In this document: positions 21,035-32,422 of the stretch, piece by piece
How positions within the stretch are numbered: position 1 is the stretch's first letter
Layout: each line of letters begins with the position of its first letter
Source: Schistocerca nitens
Lineage: Eukaryota > Arthropoda > Insecta > Orthoptera > Acrididae
Reading direction: 5' to 3'
Length of the DNA: 64,000 nucleotides
Assembly: GCF_023898315.1 (NCBI RefSeq)
Contig: NC_064622.1
Location: forward strand, 356,791,234-356,855,233
Program-made: the position numbers and the translations under genes
Notes under the pieces: model-generated
The model's input: only the letters and a program-made list of their open reading frames with translations
Databases searched by the model: none
What the model was told of the DNA's origin: nothing

Positions 21035-21770
21035 GTCTGATATATAATTTGTTTTGTATTTATGTTCGTATTATGCAGTTTAATGTGTCATACAACATGT
21101 AACAACTTAAAATACCCCTCTTGTGGGTTATCATTTCTTCTGCCAACCACTTTATATTATCTTTGTCACCAATGTGATGTATTCCCATGGTGTACATAGT
21201 TTCTAGTTCACGTGTCTGATTTTTTGTAATAATTGCAGATGCATATGCACAGACACGATGTAACAAATATTACCTGTACTGTAACAACATGATCCAGGAA
21301 TTTGAATGAATATGTTTCCCCTCCATTGCATGTACATTTTAGCTTTCAAGTTGTCGCATTTTTACTTTCCATGTCTCTCAATAGAGCAAGTGTTTGAACA
21401 ATTTTGAGATTCATTTGTGTATTTGCCTTTATTGCCCCTGCAGTTGTAAGGTAGGCACTTTATTCCTATTTCTCCCATCATCAAAACTAGAAAATTTTGA
21501 GCAGAGCTGATATATACACAAAATGTATAGGCTAATAAACATCAGTCTTTCACATCTTTCTGTAGAAACCTAAGATAAAGTAGCAAATACAATGTTAAAT
21601 GATTAGTTGCAAGTAATCGATATAATCACATGATGCTGAAACAGAATGTGAAATGTTTCTTGTTTTGATGTCGGTATGTTGTTGTCGCTTGGCAATGCAT
21701 GTTGATTTCTTTTGAAAAGTGACTGTTGGTGTAAAGGGTTAAGACAGTTGAAGTATTCTGTATTAAACAC
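21034..21770. other. Intron sequence, nothing recognised
   Basis: AT-rich, with no coding character. A minus-strand open frame at 21060-21266 has no recognisable similarity. Confidence 0.45.
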
Positions 21771-21779
21771 AAAGGCAAT

Positions 21780-24440
21780 TTGTGAGAAAGTCTGTGCACT
21801 GCTGGTAAACTTGTTTTATCAGAATAGTGGTAATAGCAGCCGATAGAAATAGCAGCGAAAGGGCCCCATGTCAATAAAAGGGCTAAAGAACAGGTACAAG
21901 AAATTTGAAGAAACAGGCAAGTTATGTGGTGCAGCAAGGAGAGGGGGTCAGCCCATTCCCATGGCAGTTGTTGATGAAGTTGCTGTAGCTATAGCTGACC
22001 ATGCAGTACATGCCTCAGATTCTGCAGCCAGTGCTCAAATCGTGGGAATTGTATCTTCCATAGTCCACAGTTCAAACGATTTTGCAGGCCATTTTACACT
22101 GGGATATGTACGAGATCCAGAATGTCTATAAAATAAAGCCCCAAGGCAGGCTACAATGCCATGCCTTTGCCCTTCATTGTTTGGCACATATAGAAATGGA
22201 TGACATGTCACCGAGAATATTATTTGGATGGAGGGGGCACATTTTTCTCTGTACATTGCCATGAATGCATAGAACTGTCACGTATGGAGGTCTACTCTGC
22301 CACATGTTGTGCAGGAACATCCACTGCACTCAGCTTATGAGACTGTGTGGTGTGGTTTCACAAACTCCTTCATTCTCAGTCTGTTTTTCTTCGAGGAGGT
22401 GACACCTTGTGCACTTGTTAGGCATACAGTGGCATCAGCATGTTATAAGAAACTTCTTGTGCAACACATAATTCCAGCTTTGCAAGAACGCAACTGTGCC
22501 CACACAACTAATTATCATGCAAGATGTGACTACACCATATGTTGCTTGCCAGGTGAAATATTTGCTTTGGGAAATCTTCAGTAACAGCCGTATCATATCT
22601 AGGCAATTTCAAGACGTGTGGCCTTCCAGATCTCCCGAAATAAAATATCGTGTCTACCAGGGATGTACACTACTGGCCATTAAAACTGCTACACCAAGAA
22701 GAAATGCAGATGATAAGCGGGTATTCATTGGACAAATATATTATACTAGAACTGACATGTGATTAAATTTTCACGCAATTTGGGTGCATAGATACTGAGA
22801 AATCAGTACCCAGAACAACCACTTCTGGCTGTAATAACGGCCTTGATACGCCTGGGCATTGAGTCAAACAGAGCTTGGCTGGCATGTACAGGTACAGCTG
22901 CCCATGCAGCTTCAACACGATACCACAGTTCATCAAGAGTAGGGACTGGCGTATTGAGACGAGCCAGTTGCTCGGCCACCATTGACCAGATATTTTCAAT
23001 TGGTGAGAGATCTGGAGAATATCTGGCCAGGGCAGCAGTCGAACAGTTTCTGTATCCAGAAAGCCGCGTACAGGACCTGCAACATATGTTCGTGCATTAT
23101 CCTGCTGAAATGTAGGGTTTCGCAGGGATCGAATGAAGGGTAGAGCCATGGGTCGTAACACATCTGAAATGTAGTGCCGTCAATGCGAACAAGAGGTGAC
23201 CGAGACGTGTAACCAATGGCACCCCATACCATCAAGCTGGGTGATACGCTAGTATGGCGATGACGAATACACGCTTCCAATGTGTGTTCACCGCGATGTC
23301 ACCAAACACGTATGCGACCATCATGATGCTGTAAACAGAACCTGGACTCATCCGAATAAATGACGTTTTGCCATTTGTGCACCCAGGTTCATCGTTGAGT
23401 ACACCATCACAGGCGCTCCGGTCTGTGATGCAGCGTCAAGGGTAACCGCATCCATGGTCTCCGAGCTGATAGTCCATGCTGCTGCAAACGTCATCGAACT
23501 GTTCGTGCAGATGGTTGTTGTCTTGCAAACGTCCCCATCTGTTGACTCAGGGATCAAGACGTGGCTGCAAGATCCGTTACAGCCATGCGGATAAGATACC
23601 TGTCATCTCGACTGCTAGTGATATGAGGCCATTGGGATCCAGCAAGGCGTTCTGTATTACCCTCCTGAACCCACTGATTCCATATTCTGCTAACAGTCAT
23701 TGTATCTCGACCAACGCGAGCAAATGTCGCGATACGATAAACCGCAATCACAATAGGCTACAATCTGACCTTTATCAAAGTCAGAAACGTGATGGTACGC
23801 ATTTCTCCTCCTTACACGAGGCATCACTACAACGTTTCATCAGGCAACGCAGGACAACTGCTGTTAGTGTACAAGAAATCAGTTGGAAACTTTCGTCATG
23901 TCAGCATGTTGTAGGTGTCGCCACCGGCACCAACCTTGTGTGAATACTCTGGAAAGCTGATCATTTGCACATCACAGCATCTTCTTCCTGTCGGTTAAAT
24001 TTCGCATCTGTAGCACGTCATCTTCGTGGTGTTGCAATTTTAATGACCAGTAGTGTTTCTGGACTCTTCCAGATCTGAAGGATAGCGTATTGCTCTGATT
24101 ACACTGGATATGCTGTGAGCAACTGTCGACATTGCCATGTTAGGGAGACTATATTGAACAGGTGTTGTAACTTGACAGTATATCTTAATGAACGTGCCAG
24201 AACCATCGTTATCATGTGTTTGATTGTTCCTCCCCTTTTCCTGCCCACATCACATTCTGACTGCTTACAGCACCTCATTTTCACCTGGTGGCAGAAAGCG
24301 AAACTAATTAGTCAACATACCTGTAATGTTTCAGCATCTGGCCCACACTGCACTCTCAATACCATCAGTAATTTCTCTGTAGACAGTACTGGATATCTTC
24401 AATGTATTTAAATAATGGCATCATGGACTCACCAAAAGCT
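21780..24440 (+). mobile_element. Mariner-like (IS630 superfamily) element, decayed, split by a Tc1-like element
   Basis: Plus-strand frames show a helix-turn-helix start (PMSIKGLKNRYKKFEETGKL, then RGGQPIPMAVVDEVAVAIAD). Catalytic-domain remnants follow: TVWCGFTNSFILSLFFFEE near 22345, MQDVTTPYVACQVKYLL near 22515 (second Asp) and VWPSRSPEIK near 22620 (third Asp region, altered). After the inserted Tc1-like element at 22668-24055 the match resumes with LPDLKDSV and ICCEQLSTLPC, the usual C-terminal part of these transposases. Ends and inverted repeats were not resolved. It is a heavily decayed pseudogene. Confidence 0.65.
22668..24055 (-). mobile_element. Tc1-like transposon B, inserted in the mariner-like element
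   Basis: The ends CACTACTGGCCATTAAAAC (22668 on) and TTTTAATGACCAGTAGTG (to 24055) form terminal inverted repeats. A TA flanks the left end; the right flank is TT, probably mutated. The minus-strand transposase pieces include a winged-helix part (TVSRIWNQWVQEGN near 23690), SPSLMVWGAIGYTSRSPLV near 23220, TFQQDNARTYVA near 23105 and a LLPWPDILQISHQLKISGQW block near 23040 that corresponds to the WPARSPDLSPIENIW motif after frameshifts. The catalytic acidic residues are partly lost. A dead copy. Confidence 0.85.
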
Positions 24441-24449
24441 GCTGTAATA

Positions 24450-25035
24450 TACACTATGTGACCAAAAGTATCCAGATACTGGCTGAAAATGACTTAGAAG
24501 TTCGTGGTGCCTTCCATCGGTAATGCTGGAATTCAATGTTGTGTCGGCCCAGCCTTAGCCTTGATGACAGCTTCCACTCTCGCAGGCATATGTTCAATCA
24601 GGTGCTGGAAGGTTTCTTGGGGAATAGCAGCCCATTCTTCATGGAGTGCTGCACTGAGAAGAGTGATCTATGTGGGTCGGTGAGGCCTGGCACGAAGTCG
24701 GCATTCCAAAACATCCCAAAGGTGTTCTATAGGATTCAGGTCAGGACTCTGTGCAGACCAGTCCATTACAGGGATGTTATTGTCGTGTAACCTCTCTGCC
24801 ACAGGCCATGCATTATGAACAGGTGCTCGATCATGTTGAAAGTTGCAATCACCATCCCTGAATTGTTCTTCAACAGTGGGAAGCTAGAAGGTGCTTATTA
24901 CATCAATGTAAGCCTGTGCTGTGATAGTGCCACACAATACAACAAGGGGTGCAAGCTCCCTCCATGAAAAACACGATCACACCATAACACACCGCCTCCG
25001 AATTTTACTGTTGGCACTACACACACTGGCAGATG
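24450..25035 (-). mobile_element. Tc1-like transposon C, 3' part (same family as copy A), split by a LINE
   Basis: The left end TATGTGACCAAAAGTATCCA matches the terminus of Tc1 copy A. The minus strand encodes the C-terminal transposase part, readable in the antisense of 24540-25020. The PIEHLW-type region is near 24720, the NFQHDRAPVHNAW-like region near 24820 and the VVLCGTITAQAYIDV-like region near 24910. The sequence breaks off at 25035 where the ~6-kb LINE begins and resumes at 31012. Confidence 0.85.
25025..25035. repeat. 11-bp target-site duplication, left copy
   Basis: ACTGGCAGATG, repeated at 31012-31022 on the far side of the LINE. It belongs to the Tc1 sequence that was cut on insertion. 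Confidence 0.9.
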
Positions 25036-25718
25036 CCCCCCAGGGGATCCACAACTCTTTTGTGAATACGTGCGTAGCGAGCACGGGACCCCGAGCTGAT
25101 GTGGCCTTCCTTCCTTTCCGGGCTGCATACCTTCCCTTTCCGTATCCTTCCCCATCCCCCATCTTCGCCCCCCCCCCCCTCACCTCTGGCTTCTTCCTTC
25201 CTTTTCTCCCCCTCTGGGGGAATGGTTTGTGCCTACGTCCGGAGACGGACGCTTGTAAATGTACCACATTCTTCGCCTTCCTTACTTGTAAGTCTTCGTC
25301 CTTCCTTCGTCCTTCCTTTGTCCTTCCTTTGTCCTTCTCTTTTCCTTACCTCTTCTCTCTACCCTTTTCTCCGCTGCGGCGTTTGAGACCTCTTCTTTCC
25401 TTTCCCTTTCCCTTTCTCTTTCTTCCTCCCTGTGCGTGTCTGAAGGCCGACCCACGCACTTCCATGCGTAGCCGGTGACGGGGTAACGCGTAATTCCCCG
25501 CCCCGGGTAGACAGGTAGGACACGTACGTACCCCCTGGTAACGGCCAGGCCCAGGGAGGGGTGATTACCCGAGCTGATACCTTCCGAAAGTGCCGATTGG
25601 TCCCTCCGTCCGTTTGTCGGGAGGTGTGACCTGAGGTGTGAACAATCACCTAAGGCGGGAGTGCCCTCAGAGAGGGCCCCCACAAGGGAGGAGCGCGCCA
25701 TCGGAGACGCCGGTAATC
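25036..25718 (+). promoter_or_regulatory. LINE 5' untranslated leader, probable internal promoter region
   Basis: GC- and pyrimidine-rich leader between the target duplication and the ORF1 start codon. Full-length non-LTR elements carry their promoter in the transcribed leader. No specific core element was identified here, so the promoter role is inference from family knowledge. Confidence 0.5.
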
Positions 25719-27101
25719 ATGGGGGATTCTTCCGCAATGGTTTCCTCATCTTCCACTATGTCTGCTCACAAACGTAAGTTCACTGAGTCTCAACCACAGT
25801 CAGTTCTTCCATCATTGCCACAGTTCCTTGTTGTTTCTCGGTCTGACGAAGGTCACGACTTCTCCACAGTCAACCCCTTCATTATTCAGAAAGGTGTCGA
25901 CGCAATTGCAGGTCCCGTAAAGTCTTGTTCCAGATTACGGAATGGCACCCTGTTGTTAGAAACACACAGTGCCCTCCAGGCACAAAAATTGCTGCGTACC
26001 TCACTACTACACACTTTCCCTGTCCGGGTGGAACCGCACCGTACCTTAAATTCCTCGCGTGGAGTCGTTTATACACGCTCCCTCGATGGACTGTCTGACG
26101 AAGAAATTCAGCACTACCTGTCAGACCAGGGCGTAACGGCTGTTCATAGGGTTATGAAAAGGGTTGACACGAAGATCATTCCAACCCGCACTGTCTTTTT
26201 GACATTTGACAAAGTGCAACTCCCATCGAATATCAAAGCAGGCTATGAGATAATTTCCGTTCGTCCTTACGTCCCAAACCCTACGCGTTGCTATCGGTGC
26301 CAGCTCTTCAATCACACCAGCCAGTCCTGTTCTAATCCGGCCAAATGTGTTACGTGTGGCAGGGATGCCCATGAGGGTGCTTGTCCACCTCCATCCCCTC
26401 GCTGCATCAACTGTATGGGTGACCACGCTGCTTCCTCTCGAGATTGCCCCGTTTTTAAGGACGAAAAGCTCATCCAGGAAATAAGAGTGAAGGAAAAGGT
26501 GTCGACCTTTGCTGCTCGGAAATTATTCGCCAGTCGACAACCCACCGTGCCTCAGACAGGCAAATACAGCACTGTCCTTGCTTCTCCTCGGCCAACAAAG
26601 GAGGCGGCCACGCAGACTTGCGACCTCACCTTTAGTGCCACGGTCGTCCGATCGGCCAGCGCAAAGATCGCCCGTTCAACTTCACCACTTTCGCCTGCCC
26701 ACTCTTTGGCTCACCCTTCGTCGGGTTCTGCTAAATCTCGAGCCCACAAGTCAGACACCAAGTCTTCGAAGAAAGAGCATACTCGTGAAGAGTTTTTACG
26801 TACGGCAACTTCACCACCATCGGTTCCTCCTTCCTCTAAACCTCATACTTCCAAGAAGGCTACAAAGAAACCCAGTTCCTCTCCTTCTCCGCCAAGGCGT
26901 GTCCCATCCACAGCGCCACCTGGCGGAAATCGCCCTCGGCCGTCTTCTGTGTCGCCGAGGCGCACTGCTGGTGGCCGGTCAACCGGCCGATCGCTGGTGG
27001 CAGGAGCTGCTCCTGACCAACCTATGGATCAGGATCTTCCGCCTTCGGCTGAATGCCATTCCATGCTGTCGGTCGCAAGCTCTGAGCAGTCGTTGAGTTG
27101 A
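25719..27101 (+). CDS. LINE ORF1, gag-like RNA-binding protein with three CCHC knuckles
   Basis: ATG at 25719 gives 460 codons without a stop. An in-frame GTG further upstream at 25638 is unlikely to be the start. The protein is rich in Ser/Pro at both ends. Its centre (about residues 185-250) has three tandem zinc knuckles: CYRCQLFNHTSQSC, CVTCGRDAHEGAC and CINCMGDHAASSRDC. Just before these lies an RRM-like region with YEIISVRPYVPNPTRC. Such proteins coat the LINE RNA and help reverse transcription. The C-terminal third is basic and low-complexity (PSSKPHTSKKATKKPSSSPS). ORF1 is intact, unlike ORF2. Confidence 0.88.
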   Translation: MGDSSAMVSSSSTMSAHKRKFTESQPQSVLPSLPQFLVVSRSDEGHDFSTVNPFIIQKGVDAIAGPVKSCSRLRNGTLLLETHSALQAQKLLRTSLLHTFPVRVEPHRTLNSSRGVVYTRSLDGLSDEEIQHYLSDQGVTAVHRVMKRVDTKIIPTRTVFLTFDKVQLPSNIKAGYEIISVRPYVPNPTRCYRCQLFNHTSQSCSNPAKCVTCGRDAHEGACPPPSPRCINCMGDHAASSRDCPVFKDEKLIQEIRVKEKVSTFAARKLFASRQPTVPQTGKYSTVLASPRPTKEAATQTCDLTFSATVVRSASAKIARSTSPLSPAHSLAHPSSGSAKSRAHKSDTKSSKKEHTREEFLRTATSPPSVPPSSKPHTSKKATKKPSSSPSPPRRVPSTAPPGGNRPRPSSVSPRRTAGGRSTGRSLVAGAAPDQPMDQDLPPSAECHSMLSVASSEQSLS

Positions 27102-27141
27102 CAGCACCCTTGGTCACATTCCTCCATTTTCTGTTCACCCT

Positions 27142-30100
27142 ATGTCCATTATCCACTGGAATATCCGCGGCATTCGAGCCAATCGGGATGAATTGTCGAT
27201 CCTCTTACGATCCTACTCGCCGGCCATCTTCTGTCTTCAGGAAACAAAGCTGCGTCCTAATGACCGCTTTGTTCTCCCTCAATTTCAGTCCGTCCGATAT
27301 GACCTCCCCTCTGTGGAAGGCACTCCAGCCCATGGGGGACTCATGATACTTCTCCATGATACTCTCCATTATCATCCAATCCCCATAGACAGTTCCTTCC
27401 AAGCTGTCGCCGTCCGTCTTTCCCTTTCTGGATACACATTCTCTCTTTGTACTGTCTACATTCCATCGTCCACACCAATGGCGCGAGCTGATCTCCTTCA
27501 TCTTCTTGGTCAGCTTCCACCCCCCTATTTGCTGGTTGGGGACTTCAATGCCCACCACCCGCTTTGGGGATCTCCACATCCTTGTCCACGTGGCTCCCTA
27601 TTGCTAGACGTCTTCCACCAAGCGGATCTAGTTTGCCTCAACACTGGGGTCCCCACGTTTTTGTCTGCCTCCACGACAAATTTATCTCATTTGGACCTTG
27701 CGATCGGTACTGTTCTGCTAGCTCGGCGCTTCGAATGGTTCGCCCTTGATGATACACACTCGAGTGACCACTTTCCATGTGTCCTTAGGCTGCAGCCTCA
27801 ACTGCCATATATGCGCCCGCGACGCTGGAAGTTTGCCCAAGCCGATTGGACACTTTTTTCGTCTCTAGCGACATTCGATGACCGTCGCTTTCCCAGCGTC
27901 GACGATGAGGTCACACATATTACCGACGTTATTCTTACAGCTGCGGAACGTTCAATACCACGCACCTCCGAATTGCCCCGGCGCCCCCCAGTTCCTTGGT
28001 GGAACGAGGCATGCCGTGACGCAATACGTGAGCGGCGACGTGCTCTTCGCATTTTCCGTCACCATCCTACTTTGGCAAACTGTATCCGCTATAAGCAGCT
28101 CCGTGCGCGATGCCGTCGCGTCATCCGCGATAGCAAGAAGGCAAGCTGGCAATTCTTTATTGGCTCCTTTAACACCTTCACTCCCTCCTCGGAAGTTTGG
28201 AGTCGGCTTTGACGGTTCTCAGGCGCGCCTAGTTTCTCCCCGGTCTCTGGGCTCACTGTCGCGCATGATACCTTAGTGGACCCCGTCGCAATTTCTAACT
28301 CATTGGGTCAGCACTTTGCTGAGGTCTCGAGCTCTTCAAATTACCCGCCAGCGTTTCTCCCGAAGAAACGTGCAGCGGAAGTGCGACATCTTGCTTTCTC
28401 CTCTCAAAATCACGAAAGCTACAATGCTGTTTTCTCCATGCGGGAACTCCAACATGCCCTTTCTTCTTCTCGCTCCTCCGCCCCAGGATCGGATGGTATC
28501 CATGTCCAAATGTTGATGCATTTATCAACCCATAGTCTGCGTTACCTCCTTCGCCTTTATAATCGAATTTGGACCGACAGTACTTTTCCCAGACGATGGC
28601 GGGAAGCTATCGTCGTTCCCATTCCGAAACCTGGAAAGGACAAACATCTCCCCTCTAGCTATCGCCCCATTTCTCTTACGAGTAGTGTCTGTAAGATTTT
28701 GGAGCGTATGGTGAATTACCGTTTAGCTTGGTGGCTGGAATCACGCGATCTTTTAACACCTGCCCAATGCGGATTCCGAAAGCATCGCTCTGCAGTTGAC
28801 CATCTTGTTGCTCTCTCCACTTATATCATGAACAATTTTCTCCGGAAACGCCAAACGGTAGCAATATTTTTTGATCTGGAGAGAGCATACGATACCTGTT
28901 GGAGGACAGGCATCCTCCGCACACTGTTCTCTTGGGGCTTTCGAGGCCGGCTGCCCCTTTTTCTTCGCGAATTTATGGCAGAGCGAACATTTAGGGTGCG
29001 GGTGAACACTACTCTCTCCCGTACTTTCTCTCAAGAAAACGGGGTACCCCAGGGCTCCGTGCTGAGTGTTGTCCTGTTTGCCATCGCTATAAATCCAATT
29101 ATGGATTGTCTCCTTCCTGACGTCTCGGGCTCCCTCTTTGTGATCTACTACAGCTCTCAACGGACCAGCCTTCTTGAACGACGTCTTCAAGGTTGTCTCG
29201 ATCGCCTCCACTCTTGGAGCCTCGACACCGGCTTCCGTTTGTATTAATTTTTGGCGACGTAAGGAGTTTCTTCCGCCCTCCTTACATCTAGGTCCTGTCA
29301 ACCTTCCGTTTTCAGACGTCACTAAATTCTTGGGTCTTATGTTTGACAGAAAACTGTGCTGGTCCTCCCACGTTTCCTATCTTTCGGCTCGCTGTCTGCG
29401 AACGCTCAACACCCTCCGTGTCCTGAATGGTACCTCCTGGGGAGCGGACCGAGTGGTCCTTCTCCGCCTCTATCGCGCCTTAGTGCGCTCGAAATTGGAC
29501 TATGGAAGCATAGTCCACTCCTCTGCTCGGCCGTCTATTCTTCGGCGTCTCGACTCTATCCACCACCGTGGATTACGTTTAGCGTCTGGAGCTTTTTACA
29601 CTAGCCCTGTGGAAAGCCTTTATGCTGAGACTGCTGAACCTCCGCTGTCCAATCGGCGAGCGGTCCTTCTGAGCCGTTATGCTAGCCATCTGTCTTCCAT
29701 GCCTGCTAATCCAGCCCATGACCCTTTTTTCGACGCCTCCTTTGATGTAGGGTATGCAGGCCGCTCCTCCTCCCTACTACCCCCGGGAGTCCGCTTCCGT
29801 CAACTGCTCCATTCTCTTTCCTTCCGCTTTCCTAAAACCTTCTTGACAACTTGGGGTACAGCACCGCCTTGGCTCCGTCCCCGGATCTGTCTGCTCCGTG
29901 ATCTTTGTCAATTTCCCAAGGATGGTACACTTTCACTCGTTTATCGTCGGGCATTTGCTGCTCTATGTGCACAAATGACGGACGCCACCTTTATTTACAC
30001 CGACGGCTCGAAAACATCGTTGGGTGTAGGGAGTGCCTATATTGTTGGCGACGCCCCAAATCACTTTCGGCTTCCCGACCAGTGTTCGGTGTATACTGCG

Positions 30101-30796
30101 GAGCTTTTCGCTGTTCTCCAGGCTGTCCACTACATCCGCCGCCATCAGCGGATACAGTACGTAATCTGCTCAGATTCTCTCAGCTCTCTCCTCAGTCTCA
30201 AAGCTCTTTACCCTGTGCACCCTCTGGTCCACCGGATTCAGGACTGTCTGCGCTTGCTCCACCTGGGGGGCGTCTCGGTGGCATTCCTCTGGCTCCCGGG
30301 ACACGCTGGTATCTGTGTGAATGAGGCGGCTGATATAGCAGCCAAGGCTGCAGTTTCTCTTCCTCGGCCAGCTATTCAGTCGCTTCCCTTCACCGATCTA
30401 CGGAGCGGTTTATGTCGCAAAGTTGCTCATTTATGGCATGCGCGTTGGTCAACACTTCCCCGCAATAAATTGCGGGAAGTGAAAGCCCTTCCTTGCGCTT
30501 GGACCTCTTCCTCCCGAACGCGTCGTCGGGAGGAGGTAATTTTAGCTAGACTCCGGATAGGGCACTGTCTTTTTAGCCATCGACATCTTTTAAGCGGCGA
30601 TCCTCCCCCACTCTGTCCCCACTGCTCTCAGCTGTGGACGGTCAGACACCTTTTAATTGAATGCCCCTATTTTAATCCGTTACGCTCCCGTCTACAGCTA
30701 TCGCCTGATCTATCGTTGATTTTAGCAGATGACACGCGCTCAGCTGACCGCGTTCTCCAGTTTATTAGTGACAGTGAAATGACGTCAGTCATTTGA
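27142..30796 (+). pseudogene. LINE ORF2: endonuclease, reverse transcriptase, RNase H (inactivated)
   Basis: ATG at 27142 opens an apurinic-type endonuclease: IIHWNIRGIRANRDEL, FCLQETKLRP, LLVGDFNAHHPLWGS near 27540 and DDTHSSDHFPC near 27755. A TGA at 28210-28212 interrupts the frame (WSRL stop RFSGAP), probably a CGA-to-TGA change. RT follows in the same frame: PIPKPGKDKHLPSSYRPISL near 28620, FFDLERAYDT motif A near 28870 and NGVPQGSVLSVVLF motif B near 29045. The expected FxDD motif C is absent, reading SLFVIYYSS near 29135. A frameshift at about 29240 leads into RNase H (TDGSKTS, YTAELFAVLQ, CSDSLSS, NEAADIAAK) and a final CPHCSQLWTVRHLLIEC motif. Confidence 0.88.
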
Positions 30797-30979
30797 AGTT
30801 TTATCGGGGGACCACCAAGCCCTCTCTGTAGTGGACTTTTAAGCCTTGTTTCTGCTTTTAGTGTCTCTAATTCTTTGAGTTTCGTTCCCATTTTTGCTGT
30901 TTTCCATTTTCGGTTTTTATTATTTCCTCAGTCACGGACCGGGCGCTAATGACCATAGCAGTTTTGCGCCCTAAAACCA

Positions 30980-30980
<1 letters not shown>

Positions 30981-31011
<31 letters not shown>
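30981..31011. repeat. Poly-A tail of the LINE
   Basis: About 31 consecutive A residues (one may belong to the target duplication) after CCCTAAAACCAC, directly before the right 11-bp target copy. A template-derived tail of this length suggests a young insertion. Confidence 0.95.
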
Positions 31012-31014
<3 letters not shown>

Positions 31015-31573
31015 GGCAGATGGCGTTCACTGGGCATTCGCCATACCCACATCCTGCCATCAGATCGCCACATTGTGTACCGTGATTCGTCACTCCACAC
31101 AACATTTTTCTAATGTTCAGTCATCCAATGTTTACGCTTCTTACACCAAGCGAGCTGTTGTTTGGCATTTACTGGCGTGATGTGTGGCTTATGAGCAGCT
31201 CACCTTCCACCTGACTGTCATAGAACTTGCAGTGGATCCTGATACAGTTTGGAATTACTGTGTGATGGTCTGTATAGATGTCTGCCTATTACACATTACG
31301 ACCCTCTTCAACTGTTGGCGGTCCCTGTCAGTCAACAGACGAGGTCAGCTAGTACGCTTTTGTGCTGTACGTGTCCCTTCACATTTCCACTTCACTATCA
31401 CATTGGAAACAGCGGATCTAGGGAAGTTTAGGAGTGTGGAAATATCGCGTACAGACATGTGACACAAGTGACTCCCAATCACCTGACCACGTTCGAAGTC
31501 CGTGAATTCCGTGGAGCACCCCATTCTGCTCTCTCAAGATGTGTAATGACTACTGAGGTCGCTGGTATAGTGT
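31012..31573 (-). mobile_element. Tc1-like transposon C, 5' part (continuation, truncated)
   Basis: It resumes Tc1 at the duplicated 11-bp site. The antisense of about 31020-31110 encodes the SDESRYTMWRSDGRMWVWR segment with the first catalytic Asp. Further on comes the helix-turn-helix region matching copy A (antisense of about 31360-31540). The similarity to copy A stops at about 31573, some 70-90 bp before the expected terminal repeat, so this end is missing. Confidence 0.85.
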
Positions 31574-32213
31574 ATATTTATTCATGGACAGTGAATTTTG
31601 GTCAAGCAAGCATCTTTGTCATGAATTAACAGTGCATCAAGTTTAATGAAAAGTCCTTGGCATCAAATACATAACTGTTTTTAGTTGCAGTCGTGACATG
31701 CTTAAACTAAAAACAATTGATTAACTAGTCATCTGTGAATAAATCTACACAGCTTTTGATGGATGTTGCCATTCTTCAAGAAAAAATAATTCCAATAATA
31801 ATATTAGTGTTGTGATAATTACAATTAGAAGCTAGAAAACTAATGAGTACCTTAAATATGTAGGCCTGATCATATTCAAAAGCTGAGAACACTATTCAGC
31901 TGGGCATCTGCTCACTACTCAGCATGTCATCTCATTGACTCTTGATTAAGAACAGTTTAGTCTTACAATGAATAATGTGCATAAATAGCTGTGTAAGATT
32001 TTTATTTAACAAAGGCATACATAATTGTTGCTTAACACAAACTGCATGCAGAATGGTACAGCAGTAACAGCGTAGCATATATTATAAGCAGTAATAAATC
32101 ATGTTTATCCTTTTTCTTTCTCTTGTACGCAAATGTGTACTTTTGACTGTCATTGCTATACTTATGTTCAAAATATAACAGATGTAAAATATCTGTCAAA
32201 TCTCTGTTCTCAG
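31574..32213. other. Intron sequence before exon, nothing recognised
   Basis: AT-rich and non-coding. It ends in the polypyrimidine-poor acceptor TCTCTGTTCTCAG (to 32213). Confidence 0.5.
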
Positions 32214-32422
32214 ATGAGCTTTGTAAGATGGGATTTATAGAACAGCTCATAGGACTGGTTGGACCAGAGGGAAGCCCAGCTGTTGAACATCTGCTATCAG
32301 CAGTTGTTGCACTTGTGTCAGATCACGAATTATCTCAGCAAGAGTGTCGGAGGCCAGAACTGCATCTTCGCGATAAACTGTTCCAGCTTATGCAAAACGT
32401 GTCTGGCAAGGAGGAATTCAGA
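32214..32422 (+). CDS. HSPBP1: HSPBP1/Fes1-like factor, internal exon 4 of those visible
   Basis: The acceptor TTCTCAG ends at 32213 and the donor GTAAGT begins at 32423. With G from 14382 the exon reads DELCKMGFIEQLIGLVGPEG, then VEHLLSAVVALVSDH and CRRPELHLRDKLFQLMQ, ending SGKEEFR at a codon boundary. The repeated L..V.LVxxxH..EH.L..L..L pattern and the P.L.L...L..RCQ-like segment are typical of the last armadillo repeats of HSPBP1. Length is 209 nt, with no internal stops. The following intron, 22.5 kb, is the longest of the gene. Confidence 0.93.

Larger units (their letters stand above)
25036..31011 (+). mobile_element. ~6-kb non-LTR retrotransposon (I/jockey superfamily, RNase H-bearing)
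   Basis: Complete from leader to a 30-base poly-A tail (30981-31011) and flanked by a perfect 11-bp target duplication. The leader (25036-25718) is followed by ORF1 with three zinc knuckles (25719-27101). ORF2, in another frame, encodes endonuclease, RT, RNase H and a C-terminal Cys/His motif (27142-30796). Base composition is clearly richer in GC and CpG than the surrounding intron, in keeping with a recent arrival. An RNase H domain after RT points to the I, R1 or LOA-like groups; the exact clade needs a tree. ORF2 has a stop, a frameshift and loss of the RT catalytic aspartates, so it is not autonomous. Confidence 0.92.

Noticed and set aside
24921-25478. 185-codon plus-strand frame
   Set aside because: It crosses the junction of antisense Tc1 and the LINE leader. 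It is a chance frame in pyrimidine-rich DNA.
26509-27096. 195-codon plus-strand frame overlapping ORF1
   Set aside because: It is an out-of-frame shadow of the ORF1 C-terminal region with no motif of its own.
28753-29322. 189-codon minus-strand frame inside the LINE
   Set aside because: It is the antisense shadow of the RT region, a known effect of its codon bias.
32153-32213. Upstream extension of the HSPBP1 exon at 32214
   Set aside because: The open frame reads through upstream, but the acceptor at 32213 and the required phase place the exon start there. The upstream residues do not resemble the family.
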